Shown: positions 32,362 to 41,797, counted from the stretch's first letter. The stretch is 64,000 nt of DNA from Burkholderia sp. Ac-20365 (GCF_017104715.1 NZ_JAAGPI010000030.1:55309-119308); one strand, 5' to 3'. A program made the numbers and translations. Notes: generated by a model not told the origin, from the letters alone.

Positions 32362-33327
32362 TCAGGCGCGGCCCTTCGCGCTGCGCTTGCGCGCCGGTTT
32401 CGGTGCCGTCTCCGGCACGATTTTCGCCAGTTTCCCCATCAGTTCCTCATGCTCCGCGCGGAGCACTTCGACGAACGCCGAGGCCAACCGTTCGCGCGGC
32501 CGATGCGGCGGAAACAGCAGATACATCGGAAACATCACTGGCGGCGAGAACGGCCGGATAGCGATATCGGGCCCGGCGAAATCCAGCGCCACGCCCGGAT
32601 GCGCCAGCGTCACGCCCATTCCGCATCGCACCAGTTCACAGCAGATCGCCGTGTATTGCGCCTCGATCGCGAGCTTGCGTTCGACACCGGCCCGCACGAA
32701 CACCTCGTCCATCTGCGCGCGCGTGCCGTCGCCATGACACAGCGAGATGAACGACTCGCCTTCCAGATCTTCCGGTTTGATCACCGCCTTCGATGCGAGC
32801 CGGTGCGCAGCCGGCATCACGCAGACAGCGGCGACCTTCGAGAGCATCTCGACATCGCAATTCGATGCTTCGCTGATATACACGGCCACCCCCAGATCGC
32901 AGAACTGCGACGCGGTCCAGTGATTCACCGTGCCCGACGTGTTCACATGCAACGACACCGTCACACCAGGATGCAGCGCCTGAAACCGCTTGATCGCATG
33001 CGGCACCAGCGTAAGACCCGCTGACGGCATGGCCGCGATACGCAGACGTCCGCTGCCCAGATTGCGAATTTGCGCGGCAGCATTCGTCAGTCCCTGCAAG
33101 CCGACATACGCGCGTTCGACTTCGCGAAAGAACGCCGTGCCTTCGCTGGTCGGAATCAGCCGCACGCCGCTGCGCTGGAATAGCAGCAAGCCCGTCTCGC
33201 GTTCGAGCTGCGAAATCAGACGGCTCACGTTCGGCTGCGACGTGAAGAGCGCCTTCGCCGCCGCCGTCATCGACCCCGCCACCATGACCGCGCGGAACGC
33301 CTCGATATGTTTCAGGTTCATCGGCAT
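32362..33327 (-). CDS. LysR-family regulator of the amine/opine catabolic cluster
   Basis: 321 residues from ATG 33327 (M-P-M-N-L-K-H-I-E-A-F; ATG 33321 is also possible). The helix-turn-helix reads S-M-T-A-A-A-K-A-L-F-T-S-Q-P-N-V-S-R-L-I-S-Q-L-E, close to the OccR/NocR-type opine regulators. The periplasmic-binding-like effector domain follows and a Lys/Arg-rich tail ends the protein. It is divergent from the transporter/dehydrogenase cluster beginning at 33457 and therefore its likely activator, with a LysR-type dyad right at its own start. Confidence 0.92.
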   Translation of the reverse strand: MPMNLKHIEAFRAVMVAGSMTAAAKALFTSQPNVSRLISQLERETGLLLFQRSGVRLIPTSEGTAFFREVERAYVGLQGLTNAAAQIRNLGSGRLRIAAMPSAGLTLVPHAIKRFQALHPGVTVSLHVNTSGTVNHWTASQFCDLGVAVYISEASNCDVEMLSKVAAVCVMPAAHRLASKAVIKPEDLEGESFISLCHGDGTRAQMDEVFVRAGVERKLAIEAQYTAICCELVRCGMGVTLAHPGVALDFAGPDIAIRPFSPPVMFPMYLLFPPHRPRERLASAFVEVLRAEHEELMGKLAKIVPETAPKPARKRSAKGRA

Positions 33328-33331
33328 CAAC

Positions 33332-33350
33332 CCATATCAACCATGTATGG
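33332..33350. promoter_or_regulatory. LysR-type operator (T-N11-A dyad)
   Basis: CCATA-N9-TATGG contains the T-N11-A pattern (T at 33335, A at 33347) within an inverted repeat. It sits 5 bp upstream of the LysR start and about 107 bp upstream of the divergent binding-protein gene, the classic position for LysR autorepression plus activation of the divergent operon. Confidence 0.6.
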
Positions 33351-33456
33351 ATTGCTATTTTATTCGTATTGGACGATATGACCATTGCGGACCAGACTGT
33401 GCTGCATGGACACGCCACCAGAGCGTCCCTTCCCACACTGACTGGAGATCGTCGTC

Positions 33457-34521
33457 ATGCAAGAAACGCTGCGCAGCCGTTGCCGTTTTACGATCCGTGT
33501 TCTCTCCTCTGCGTTAACCCTCGCCTGTCTGACCGCGACTTATCAGGCTCACGCCGAAACGACGCTCTATGTCGCGAATGTCGGCGGCTCGAACGAACAG
33601 CTCTATCGCCAGAAAATCATTCCGCCGTTCGAAAAAGCGCATGACGTGAAGATCGTCTACGTGGCGGGCAATTCGAGCGACACGCTCGCGAAACTCCAGG
33701 CGCAGAAGGGTCATCAGCAGATCAACGTCGCGGTGATGGACGACGGCCCGATGTATCAGGCAATGCAGCTGGGTCTGTGCGCGAAGGTCGATGAAGCGCC
33801 CGTGATGAAGGACCTCTATCCGCTTGCGCGGCTCGGCCCGACGGCGGTTGGCGTCGGCATGGTGGCGACGGGGATCGGCTACAACGAAGAGGCGTTCAAA
33901 AAACTCGGCCTGCCCGCGCCCGATTCATGGCAGGTACTCACCGACAAGCGTCTGAAGGGCAAGCTCGGCGTGCCGCCCATCACCAACACGTATGGCCTGC
34001 ATACGCTCGTGATGCTCGCGCGTCTGAACGGCGGCGGCGAAAAGAACATCGACCCTGGCTTCACCGCGATGACAAAGCAGGTCGCGCCCGACGTGCTGTC
34101 GTGGGCGCCGACGCCCGGCGAGATGGACGGCCTGATGCAGGCCGGCGACGTGATCATCGCGCCGTACGGCAGCGGCCGCGCGGTCGCGCTGCAGAACACG
34201 GGCTTCCCGCTCAAGTTCGTCTACCCGAAGGAAGGCGGCGTGGCGTTGCAGGTCGCGGCCTGCTCGCTGGCCGAGAACGCGCAGCCCAAGCTTTCGCAGG
34301 ACTTCGTCCAGTATCTGCTGAGCCCCGAAGTGCAGGCGATGCAGGCGCAAGGCATCGGCCTCGGCCCCGTCAACAAGACCGTCAAGCTGACGCCTGACGT
34401 TGCCGCACGCGTGCCTTACGGCGCGGATCAGATCAGCAAGCTGACGGCGATGGACTGGACCACGATCAACCAGCATCGCACGGAATGGACGGAGCGCTGG
34501 AACCGCTCGGTCGAACGCTAG
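33457..34521 (+). CDS. ABC transporter substrate-binding protein, PotD/polyamine-opine class
   Basis: 354 residues. A signal peptide with cleavage near residue 33 (Y-Q-A-H-A) is followed by an extracellular solute-binding fold (family 1/PotD type; T-T-L-Y-V-A-N-V-G-G-S at the mature start). It delivers the substrate to the importer encoded immediately downstream (ATPase 54 bp away, then two permeases). Clustered flavin amine dehydrogenases suggest a secondary amine, opine or D-amino-acid-like solute. Confidence 0.9.
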   Translation: MQETLRSRCRFTIRVLSSALTLACLTATYQAHAETTLYVANVGGSNEQLYRQKIIPPFEKAHDVKIVYVAGNSSDTLAKLQAQKGHQQINVAVMDDGPMYQAMQLGLCAKVDEAPVMKDLYPLARLGPTAVGVGMVATGIGYNEEAFKKLGLPAPDSWQVLTDKRLKGKLGVPPITNTYGLHTLVMLARLNGGGEKNIDPGFTAMTKQVAPDVLSWAPTPGEMDGLMQAGDVIIAPYGSGRAVALQNTGFPLKFVYPKEGGVALQVAACSLAENAQPKLSQDFVQYLLSPEVQAMQAQGIGLGPVNKTVKLTPDVAARVPYGADQISKLTAMDWTTINQHRTEWTERWNRSVER

Positions 34522-34575
34522 GCCGCGCAGCCGCTCCACAGTCCCTACGCCCGCCTCCGAACAGGACCGACGCTT

Positions 34576-35646
34576 ATGACCTTCCTCACCCTGCAAGGCA
34601 TCTCGAAGCGCTATGGCGACTTCACTGCCGTCGAGCATATCGATCTGTCCGTCGAACGCGGCGAATTTCTCTCGCTGCTCGGCCCGTCCGGTTGCGGCAA
34701 GACGACCACGCTGCAGATGATCGCTGGCTTCGTCGCGCCGAGCGCGGGCCGCATCACGCTCGGCGGCCGCGATATCACGAACGAGCGTCCCGAGAAGCGC
34801 GGCATGGGCGTCGTGTTCCAGAGCTACGCGCTGTTTCCGCACATGACAGTGGCGGGCAACGTCGGCTTCGGTCTCGAGATGCGCAACATGAAGCGCGACG
34901 AGCGCGCGGTACGTGTGGCCGAAGCGCTCGATCTGGTGCGGCTGAAAGGACTCGATACGCGCTATCCGAAGGAACTGTCGGGCGGCCAGCGCCAGCGCGT
35001 CGCAATTGCGCGTGCATTGGCAATGCGCCCCGAACTGCTGTTGCTCGACGAGCCGATGTCGAACCTCGACGCGAAGTTGCGCGAGGAAATGCACATCGAA
35101 CTGCGCGCGATCCAGAAGCGCCTCGGCATCACGACGATTCTCGTCACGCACGATCAGGTCGAAGCAATGACGATGAGCGACCGCATCGCCGTACTGCACA
35201 AAGGGCGTATCGCGCAACTCAGCACGCCGTTCGATGCTTATGAACGCCCTGCCACGCCATTCGCATCCACATTTCTTGGCCGCACGAATACGCTGCCTGG
35301 CGAAGTGCGGGCGCGCAATCCGCGTTGTGCAGTCGTGGACGTCGCGGGCACGACGCTGCATGTGCCGCACGAAGGCCGCGACGTCGAAGGCGCGGTGCAT
35401 GTCTACATTCGACCCGAGAAAGTTCGGCTCGCGAATGGCGATGCGCGCATGCACGGGCGCGTTGCGAACCGCGTGTTCATCGGGAATCAGTGGCTGCTCG
35501 AAGTCGATACGGCGCTCGGCAAGCTTCATATCGCGCAACCGAACTTCGGCGCGCCGCCGCCCGACGAAGGCAACGAAGTCGGCCTCTCGTTCACCGACGA
35601 CGATCTGCGCGTGCTGACCCGGGAGAGCGCTCATGGCAACGCTTGA
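34576..35646 (+). CDS. ABC transporter ATP-binding protein, PotA type
   Basis: 356 residues. Walker A is G36-P-S-G-C-G-K-T-T44, signature L-S-G-G-Q-R-Q-R and Walker B L-L-L-L-D-E-P-M-S-N-L-D; the C-terminal TOBE domain (about 270-356; I-R-P-E-K-V-R-L) is typical of spermidine/putrescine and iron importers. It energises the adjacent permeases. Its end overlaps the first permease gene by 14 bp. Confidence 0.95.
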   Translation: MTFLTLQGISKRYGDFTAVEHIDLSVERGEFLSLLGPSGCGKTTTLQMIAGFVAPSAGRITLGGRDITNERPEKRGMGVVFQSYALFPHMTVAGNVGFGLEMRNMKRDERAVRVAEALDLVRLKGLDTRYPKELSGGQRQRVAIARALAMRPELLLLDEPMSNLDAKLREEMHIELRAIQKRLGITTILVTHDQVEAMTMSDRIAVLHKGRIAQLSTPFDAYERPATPFASTFLGRTNTLPGEVRARNPRCAVVDVAGTTLHVPHEGRDVEGAVHVYIRPEKVRLANGDARMHGRVANRVFIGNQWLLEVDTALGKLHIAQPNFGAPPPDEGNEVGLSFTDDDLRVLTRESAHGNA

Positions 35647-36505
35647 CGACTCGCGTGCAGGCGCCGCGCCGTGGCTGCTCTCCTCACCCGCTCTACTGCT
35701 GTTCGGCGCGCTGCTGTTCGTGCCGCTCGTGCTGACACTGCTGTTGTCGTTTCGCGTGTTCAGCGATGTGGCGGGCGTCGAGGCCGCATACACGCTGAAG
35801 AACTACGCCGAAGTCCTGAGCGATCCGTACTACGGCGAAATCTTCCTGCGCACAGCGGGCCTCGCGCTCGCCGTGACGCTGCTGAGCGTACTGCTAGGCG
35901 TGCCGGAAACAATCGTGCTCGCGCGCATGAAGCGGCCCTGGCAATCGCTGTGTCTGCTGATCGTGCTCGGCCCGCTGCTGATTTCCGTCGTGGTGCGCAC
36001 GCTCGGCTGGCAAATCCTGCTCGGCAATAACGGCGTGCTCAACAACGCATTGCAAGCGATACACATCACGTCCGAGCCGATCCGCCTCGTCTTCACGATG
36101 ACGGGCATGATCATCGCGCTGACACACGTGCTGGTGCCGTTCATGGTGATGTCCGTGTGGGCGACGCTGCAAAAGCTCGATCCGCAGGTCGAATGGGCGG
36201 GGCTCTCGATGGGCGGCTCGCCGCTGCGCGTGTTTCGCCGCGTGGTGCTGCCGCAGATCATGCCGGGCGTGCTGTCCGGTTCGATCATCGTGTTCGCGCT
36301 GTCTGCCTCGGCGTTCGCTACGCCTGCGTTGATCGGCGGGCGTCGTCTGAAGGTTGTTGCGACAGCCGCCTACGACGAGTTCCTCGGCACGCTGAACTGG
36401 CCGCTCGGCGCAAGCATCGCCGTACTGCTGCTGATCGCGAACGTCGCGATCGTGATGGGTTGCAGCCGTCTCGCCGAACGCCGTTTCAAGCACATTTTCG
36501 AGTGA
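35633..36505 (+). CDS. ABC transporter permease, PotB type
   Basis: 290 residues with about six membrane segments and the conserved coupling motif E-W-A-G-L-S-M-G-G-S-P-L-R-V-F-R-R-V-V-L-P (about 185-205). First inner-membrane subunit of the polyamine-class importer. GGAGAG lies before the ATG inside the ATPase gene; the second permease begins 4 bp after its stop. Confidence 0.94.
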   Translation: MATLDDSRAGAAPWLLSSPALLLFGALLFVPLVLTLLLSFRVFSDVAGVEAAYTLKNYAEVLSDPYYGEIFLRTAGLALAVTLLSVLLGVPETIVLARMKRPWQSLCLLIVLGPLLISVVVRTLGWQILLGNNGVLNNALQAIHITSEPIRLVFTMTGMIIALTHVLVPFMVMSVWATLQKLDPQVEWAGLSMGGSPLRVFRRVVLPQIMPGVLSGSIIVFALSASAFATPALIGGRRLKVVATAAYDEFLGTLNWPLGASIAVLLLIANVAIVMGCSRLAERRFKHIFE

Positions 36506-36509
36506 CGTC

Positions 36510-37307
36510 ATGAAACAGAACGGATTCTGGGGCCTGCTGTTCAACGCGCTGTTCCTTACTTTCATCCTCGCGCCGCTCGTCGTGGTGATGCTGGTCGCTT
36601 TCACCGACAAAGGCTTCATTTCGATGCCCTTCGACGGCGCGTCGCTGCGCTGGTTTCGCGCGATCCTGGAGAACGGCGACATCGTGTCGGCGTTCTGGCT
36701 CTCGGTGCGGCTCGCGTTCGCGGCGGCGACCATCGGCGTCGCGCTTGCCGTGCCCGCTGCACTCGCGATTGCGCGTTACCGCTTCACCGGCCGCGCCGCG
36801 CTGATGAGCTTCTTCCTCTCGCCGATGATGATCCCCGCCGTCGTGCTCGGCATCGCGTTCCTGCGCTTCCTGTCGCTGCTGCATCTGAGCGGCTCGTTCT
36901 GGGCGCTGGTCGCGACGCACGTGATCATCGTGCTGCCGTATGCGCTGCGGCTCGCGTTGTCGTCGGCAGTCGGGCTCGACCGCGATGCAGAACGTGCAGC
37001 ACTGTCGTGTGGCGCGAGCCGCTTCACCGCGTTCCGCCGCGTCGTGCTGCCGATGATCCGCACCGGCGTTGCGGGCGGCTGGGTGCTGTCGTTCATCCAG
37101 AGCTTCGACGAACTCACGATGACCATTTTCGTCGCGACGCCCGGCACGACCACGCTGCCCGTCGCCATGTACAACCAGATCGCGCAGACCATCGATCCCC
37201 TCGTCGCGTCCGTGTCGGCGGTGCTGATTGTCGGCACGGTACTGCTGATGGTGCTGCTCGACCGCATGGTCGGACTGGACCGCATCCTGATCGGAGAAGC
37301 CCGATGA
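36510..37307 (+). CDS. ABC transporter permease, PotC type
   Basis: 265 residues, about six membrane segments, with the coupling loop E-R-A-A-L-S-C-G-A-S-R-F-T-A-F-R-R-V-V-L-P (about 157-177). Second permease of the importer. The stop overlaps the start of the FAD oxidoreductase (ATGA), linking uptake and oxidation in one transcript. Confidence 0.94.
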   Translation: MKQNGFWGLLFNALFLTFILAPLVVVMLVAFTDKGFISMPFDGASLRWFRAILENGDIVSAFWLSVRLAFAAATIGVALAVPAALAIARYRFTGRAALMSFFLSPMMIPAVVLGIAFLRFLSLLHLSGSFWALVATHVIIVLPYALRLALSSAVGLDRDAERAALSCGASRFTAFRRVVLPMIRTGVAGGWVLSFIQSFDELTMTIFVATPGTTTLPVAMYNQIAQTIDPLVASVSAVLIVGTVLLMVLLDRMVGLDRILIGEAR

Positions 37308-38440
37308 TCCGCACTACTTCCGCCAATCCCGATGTGCTCGTGCTGGGCGGCGGGCTGGTCGGTTCCGCTGTCGCCTGGGGCCTGGCGCGTGAAGGCGCGA
37401 AAGTGACCGTGCTGGACCAGGACGACGGCGCGTTTCGCGCCTCGCGCGGCAACTTCGGGCTGGTGTGGATCCAGGGCAAGGGCTATGGCCTGTCGCCTTA
37501 TGCGCGCTGGTCGCGTAGTTCGGCTTCGCGCTGGCCATCGCTCGCTGCGGCGTTGCTCGATGAAACAGGCATCGACGTCGCGCTGCGTCAGCCGGGCGGC
37601 TTTCATTTCTTCTTCTCCGAAGACGAAATCGCCGAACGCGCGAAGCGGTTCAGTACCTTGCAGCGTGAGCTTGGCGACTATCCGTATGAATTGCTCGATG
37701 CGCGCGAAGTGCGTGAGCGCATTCCCCAGATCGGCCCCGACGTGATCGGCGCGAGTTACACGCCGATGGACGGCCACGTCAATCCGCTCAAGCTGCTACG
37801 CGCGCTGCACGCGGGCATGCAGCAGCGCGGCGTGAAGCTCGTCAACAACGAAGAAGCGCTGCGCATCACGCCCGAAAGCGGCGGGTTCGCGGTGCAAGGC
37901 AAGCGTGGCGTCTATCGTGCCGCGCGCGTCGTGCTCGCCGCTGGGCTCGGCAACCGCGCGCTTGCGCCGCACGTCGGCCTGCATGCGCCCGTCGCGCCGA
38001 ATCGCGGACAGGTGCTGATCAGCGAACGTGTCGCGCCGTTCCTGCACTACCCGACGCTCAACGTGCGGCAAACCGACGAAGGCACGCTGCAATTCGGCGA
38101 CTCGATGGAAGAAGTCGGCTTCAACGATTTCACGACCACGCCCGTGCTATCCGACATCGCGCGACGCGGCGTGCGCGCCTTCCCGCTGCTGAAAAACGTG
38201 CGGCTGGTGCGCACGTGGGCCGCGCTGCGTGTCTACAGCCCGGACGGTTTTCCGATCTACGACGAATCCGCACAGCATCCCGGCGCGTTCGTCGTCACCT
38301 GCCATAGCGGCGTGACGCTCGCCGCTGCGCACGCGCTGCGCATCGCGCCGTGGATCGTCGGCGGCGCGATGCCCGATGACATTCCCGCGCTGTCCGGCAC
38401 GCGCTTTCTCGAATCCCCTGCTCTCATCCCCGCTCACTGA
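37304..38440 (+). CDS. FAD-dependent amine oxidoreductase, DAO family (HcnC / opine oxidase subunit-like)
   Basis: 378 residues. A Rossmann FAD motif G-G-G-L-V-G-S-A opens the protein (V-L-V-L-G-G-G-L-V-G-S) and the DAO fold ends with V-T-C-H-S-G-V-T-L-A-A. Together with the small [2Fe-2S] protein and the FAD/NAD-type subunit that follow, it matches three-subunit dehydrogenases such as HcnABC, octopine/nopaline oxidase or D-hydroxyproline dehydrogenase, in which this subunit oxidises the C-N bond. It overlaps the permease gene by 4 bp. Confidence 0.88.
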   Translation: MIRTTSANPDVLVLGGGLVGSAVAWGLAREGAKVTVLDQDDGAFRASRGNFGLVWIQGKGYGLSPYARWSRSSASRWPSLAAALLDETGIDVALRQPGGFHFFFSEDEIAERAKRFSTLQRELGDYPYELLDAREVRERIPQIGPDVIGASYTPMDGHVNPLKLLRALHAGMQQRGVKLVNNEEALRITPESGGFAVQGKRGVYRAARVVLAAGLGNRALAPHVGLHAPVAPNRGQVLISERVAPFLHYPTLNVRQTDEGTLQFGDSMEEVGFNDFTTTPVLSDIARRGVRAFPLLKNVRLVRTWAALRVYSPDGFPIYDESAQHPGAFVVTCHSGVTLAAAHALRIAPWIVGGAMPDDIPALSGTRFLESPALIPAH

Positions 38441-38447
38441 TTCCGAC

Positions 38448-38789
38448 ATGACTTCCACACCGCTATTCAAGGCCCTGCCCGGCGCCGATGCGCCCGTCGA
38501 CATCTGGTTCAACGATCAGCCGCTGCGCGTGCCGGGCGGCCGGTCGGTGGCGGCGGCGCTGCTCGCTGCCGGCATCGCGCGGTTTCGCGCGACGCCCGTC
38601 TCCGGCGCGCCGCGCGCGCCGTTCTGCATGATGGGCGCGTGCTTCGAGTGTCTGGTCGAGATTGACGGCGTGCCGAGCCGGCAAAGCTGCATGGTGACGG
38701 TGCGCGACGGCATGCGCATCCATTCGCAGGAAGGCGCGCGCGATCTGCCGCCGGAAGCTGTTTCGCTGGAGGATGCTCATGCCCGCTGA
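38448..38789 (+). CDS. Small [2Fe-2S] ferredoxin-like subunit (HcnA-like)
   Basis: 113 residues from ATG 38448. Cysteines follow C-x4-C-x2-C-x12-C (F-C-M-M-G-A-C-F-E-C ... R-Q-S-C), the pattern of the small iron-sulfur subunit of HcnA/opine-oxidase/D-hydroxyproline dehydrogenase complexes. It transfers electrons between the flavin subunits. Its end overlaps the next gene by 11 bp. Confidence 0.9.
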   Translation: MTSTPLFKALPGADAPVDIWFNDQPLRVPGGRSVAAALLAAGIARFRATPVSGAPRAPFCMMGACFECLVEIDGVPSRQSCMVTVRDGMRIHSQEGARDLPPEAVSLEDAHAR

Positions 38790-40209
38790 TTACGCTGCAG
38801 AAACCTTATCGAGTTTTGCGTCGGAAGCCGTCGATGTCGTCGTGGTCGGCGCCGGTCCCGCAGGCATGAGCGCGGCCACGCGTGCGGCGCGTGCCGGGCT
38901 GTCCGTCGTGCTGCTGGACGAGCAGGATGCCGTCGGCGGGCAGATCTATCGTGCAATCGGCCGCGCCGATGCCCGCCGCAAGGAGATTCTCGGCCCTGAC
39001 TATGCAGCGGGCGCGTCGCTCGCTGACGCGTTCGCGCGTTCGGGCGCGCGGCATGTCGCGCATGCATCCGTGTGGCAGGTGACGCGCGAGCGCGCCGTGC
39101 ATTACCTGAAGGACGGCAAGGTCGGCAGCTTCGATGCAAAGCGCGTGATTCTCGCGACAGGCGCGCTCGAACGCCCATTTCCGATTCCCGGCTGGACGCT
39201 GCCCGGCGTGCTGACGGCGGGCGCCGCGCAGATCCTGCTGAAGAGCGCGGGCGAAGTGCCCGCCGAGCCGCCCGTTCTGGCTGGCTGCGGTCCACTGCTT
39301 TATCTGCTCGGCTGGCAATACGTGCGCGCGGGTGTGCCAATCCGCGCGCTGGTCGATACGACGCGTCACGAAGACCGCTGGCGCGCGAAGAAGCACCTGC
39401 TCTCCGCGCTGCGCGCATGGCCGTTTCTCAGCAAAGGCCTGCAACTGATCCGCACGCTGCGTGCCGCGGGCGTGCCCATCTACGAAGCCGCCGACGATCT
39501 GCGCGTCGAGTCGAAGACCGACGCAGACGGCGGCGAACGTGCCGCCGCGCTCAGCTTCACGACGCAAGGCCGCGCGCACAAGATCGATGCGAACGTGATC
39601 CTGCTGCATCAGGGTGTCGTGCCGAATACCCAATTCACGCTCTCGCTGCGGGCGCAGCATCAATGGGACGCTGCGCAACTGTGCTTCACGCCCACGACCG
39701 ATGCTTGGGGCGAACTCGACGTGCCCGGCATCTTTATCGCGGGCGATGGCGGCGGCATCGGCGGTGCGCTTGCGGCAGCCGAACAGGGTGCGCTGAGTGC
39801 GCTCCAGGCCGCCTGCCAGCTCGGCGCCATCGACGCCGCCACGCGCGAGCGCGAAGCCGCGCCGCATCGCCGCGCGCTGGAGAGCGTGATGCGCATCCGC
39901 CCCTTTCTGGACAGCCTGTACCGCCCGCGCGACGCGAACCGCATTCCACACGACGAGGTGATCGTCTGCCGATGTGAAGAAGTGACGGCGGGCGACGTGC
40001 GCGGCTTCGTCGAACTGGGCTGTCTCGGACCGAACCAGGCGAAATCGTTTGGACGCTGCGGGATGGGTCCGTGCCAGGGACGCATGTGCGGGTTGACTGT
40101 GACCGAAGTCATCGCCGATGCGCGCAAGGTGTCGCCGGACGAAGTCGGCTATTACCGCATCCGTCCGCCGATCAAGCCGCTCACGCTGGGAGAGCTAGCC
40201 GGTGAATGA
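38779..40209 (+). CDS. FAD/NAD-binding oxidoreductase with C-terminal BFD [2Fe-2S] domain (HcnB / opine oxidase A-like)
   Basis: 476 residues. The ATG at 38779 is chosen over 38773 because GGAGG ends one base before 38773 but six bases before 38779. Dinucleotide-binding V-V-V-G-A-G-P-A-G-M (about 17-27), an internal A-T-G-A-L-E-R-P-F-P-I-P-G-W-T-L-P-G segment typical of this family, and a C-terminal bacterioferredoxin-like cluster site C-R-C-E-E-V ... G-R-C-G-M-G-P-C (about 390-430). It is the largest subunit of the proposed three-part amine/opine dehydrogenase. Its stop overlaps the next gene. Confidence 0.9.
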   Translation: MPADYAAETLSSFASEAVDVVVVGAGPAGMSAATRAARAGLSVVLLDEQDAVGGQIYRAIGRADARRKEILGPDYAAGASLADAFARSGARHVAHASVWQVTRERAVHYLKDGKVGSFDAKRVILATGALERPFPIPGWTLPGVLTAGAAQILLKSAGEVPAEPPVLAGCGPLLYLLGWQYVRAGVPIRALVDTTRHEDRWRAKKHLLSALRAWPFLSKGLQLIRTLRAAGVPIYEAADDLRVESKTDADGGERAAALSFTTQGRAHKIDANVILLHQGVVPNTQFTLSLRAQHQWDAAQLCFTPTTDAWGELDVPGIFIAGDGGGIGGALAAAEQGALSALQAACQLGAIDAATREREAAPHRRALESVMRIRPFLDSLYRPRDANRIPHDEVIVCRCEEVTAGDVRGFVELGCLGPNQAKSFGRCGMGPCQGRMCGLTVTEVIADARKVSPDEVGYYRIRPPIKPLTLGELAGE

Positions 40210-41383
40210 CACTGCCATCTCCACTTCGAACGCGACGCGCGAAGCCGATGTGCTGGTGATCGGCGGCGGCCTGCACGGATCGAGCAGCGCGTTCCACATG
40301 GCCCGGCGCGGTACGAACGTGATCGTGCTGGAAGCCGATTACGTCGCGCGGCATTCGTCGGGCGTCAATGCGGGCGGCGTGCGCACGCTCGGCCGCCCGC
40401 TGCCCGAGATTCCGCTTGCGTTGATGTCGCGCGAAATCTGGCACACGATGCACGACACGATCGGCGACGACGGCGGCTTCGTGCCGTCCGGCCAGTTGAA
40501 GATTGCGGAAACGGAAGCCGAACTGGATGAGTGTCGCGCACGCGTCGCGGAACTTGAAGCGCATGGTTTTACGCACGAAAAGATCATCGATCGCGAAACC
40601 GTGCTGGTACTCGAACCGGCGCTCGCGCCGCATGTAACCGGCGGCATCTGGGTCGAGCGCGACGGTTACGCGCTGCCGTTCCGGACGACGACCGCGTTCC
40701 GCCTTGCCGCGCAACGTCACGGCGCGCAGTTTTTCGAAGGCACGCCTGTTGGACGTATCGAACAGCGCGGTACGCGCTGGGTCGCTCACACGCCGCGCGG
40801 CGAGTTCAGCGCGGAAAAGCTCGTTGTCACAGCGGGCGCGTGGGCGGGGCAACTTGCCGAACAGGTCGGCGAGCCCGTTCCCGTGCATCCCGAAGGCCTG
40901 ATGCTGATGGTCACGCATCGCGTCGCACCGTTTTGCCGCGCGACGCTCGGCGCGACGGGACGTCCGCTGTCGTTCAAGCAGTTCGACAACGGCACCGTCG
41001 TGATCGGCGGCAAGCTGATCGGGATTGCGGATCTGAACGGCCGTCACGGCGAAGTCGACTTTGCGCGGCTCGTGCGCAGCGCGAATACCGTCGTCGATCT
41101 GTTTCCGCATTTGCGCCATCTCGGCGTGAATCGCGCGTGGGCAGGCGTCGAGGCCTTCACCGACGACTCGTTGCCCGTCATCTCGCCAAGCCGCCGCGCG
41201 TCGAATCTGGTCTATTCGTTCGGCTATTGCGGCAGCGGCTTCCAGCTTGGGCCGGCGTGCGGGCGGCTCGTGTCCGAACTGGTGCTCGACGGCAAGGCTT
41301 CCCTGTCGCTCGATGCATTTGCGATCGACCGTTTCGCGCGCCAGACCGCTTTGGAGCGCGCGGCAAGCGCCGTGGCTCACTGA
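40202..41383 (+). CDS. Second FAD-dependent oxidoreductase, DAO/sarcosine-oxidase-like
   Basis: 393 residues with G-G-G-L-H-G-S-S-S-A-F-H-M-A-R-R-G at the FAD site, S-S-G-V-N-A-G-G-V-R near residue 60, and C-terminal G-Y-C-G-S-G-F-Q-L-G-P. It overlaps the preceding gene by 8 bp. A second, different DAO enzyme in the same operon suggests sequential oxidation, for example of an opine to an amino acid or amine and then to an oxo acid. The exact substrate is unknown. Confidence 0.88.
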   Translation: MNDTAISTSNATREADVLVIGGGLHGSSSAFHMARRGTNVIVLEADYVARHSSGVNAGGVRTLGRPLPEIPLALMSREIWHTMHDTIGDDGGFVPSGQLKIAETEAELDECRARVAELEAHGFTHEKIIDRETVLVLEPALAPHVTGGIWVERDGYALPFRTTTAFRLAAQRHGAQFFEGTPVGRIEQRGTRWVAHTPRGEFSAEKLVVTAGAWAGQLAEQVGEPVPVHPEGLMLMVTHRVAPFCRATLGATGRPLSFKQFDNGTVVIGGKLIGIADLNGRHGEVDFARLVRSANTVVDLFPHLRHLGVNRAWAGVEAFTDDSLPVISPSRRASNLVYSFGYCGSGFQLGPACGRLVSELVLDGKASLSLDAFAIDRFARQTALERAASAVAH

Positions 41384-41443
41384 CCTCTTGCGCGCCCTGC
41401 CAGCGCGCTTTTTCTACACTCAAACCAAGGAGCAAACCAACGT

Positions 41444-41797
41444 ATGTCCGATATCGTCAGAATCGAAACGAACCAGCGCATGAGCCGTGTCGTGAAGGCG
41501 GCGGGACTGGTGTTCATCGGCGGCCAGACGTCGAACGATCACGCACCCGATGTGAAAGTCCAGACGGCAAGCGTGCTGGCGAAGATCGACGGCTTTCTGG
41601 AGAAGGCGGGTATCGACAAGACGCGGCTCGTGTCTGCGCAGGTGTGGCTTGCGAATATCGAACGCGATTTTGCGGGAATGAACAGCGTGTGGGACGCGTG
41701 GGTCTCGGAAGGCTGCGCGCCGACGCGGGCGACCGTCGAGGCGAAGCTGGCCGCGCCGGAACTGCTGGTCGAGATCGCCGTCGTCGCGTTGGCCTGA
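41444..41797 (+). CDS. RidA-family enamine/imine deaminase
   Basis: 117 residues, one RidA domain. G-L-V-F-I-G-G-Q-T-S is at 22-31 and the conserved arginine is in A-P-T-R-A-T-V-E-A-K-L, followed by L-L-V-E-I. RidA enzymes hydrolyse imines released by flavin amine oxidases. Its place right after two such oxidases strongly suggests it clears their imine product. AAGGAG precedes the ATG. Confidence 0.93.
   Translation: MSDIVRIETNQRMSRVVKAAGLVFIGGQTSNDHAPDVKVQTASVLAKIDGFLEKAGIDKTRLVSAQVWLANIERDFAGMNSVWDAWVSEGCAPTRATVEAKLAAPELLVEIAVVALA

Noticed and set aside
33925..35793. 622-codon minus-strand frame under the ABC transporter genes
   Set aside because: His/Arg/Ala-rich antisense product; the plus-strand frames encode clear ABC proteins across the same span.
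37304..40209. Hydrogen cyanide synthase operon hcnABC
   Set aside because: Subunit types match, but gene order (DAO, small FeS, FAD/BFD), the linked polyamine-class importer, second DAO and RidA fit amine/opine catabolism better.
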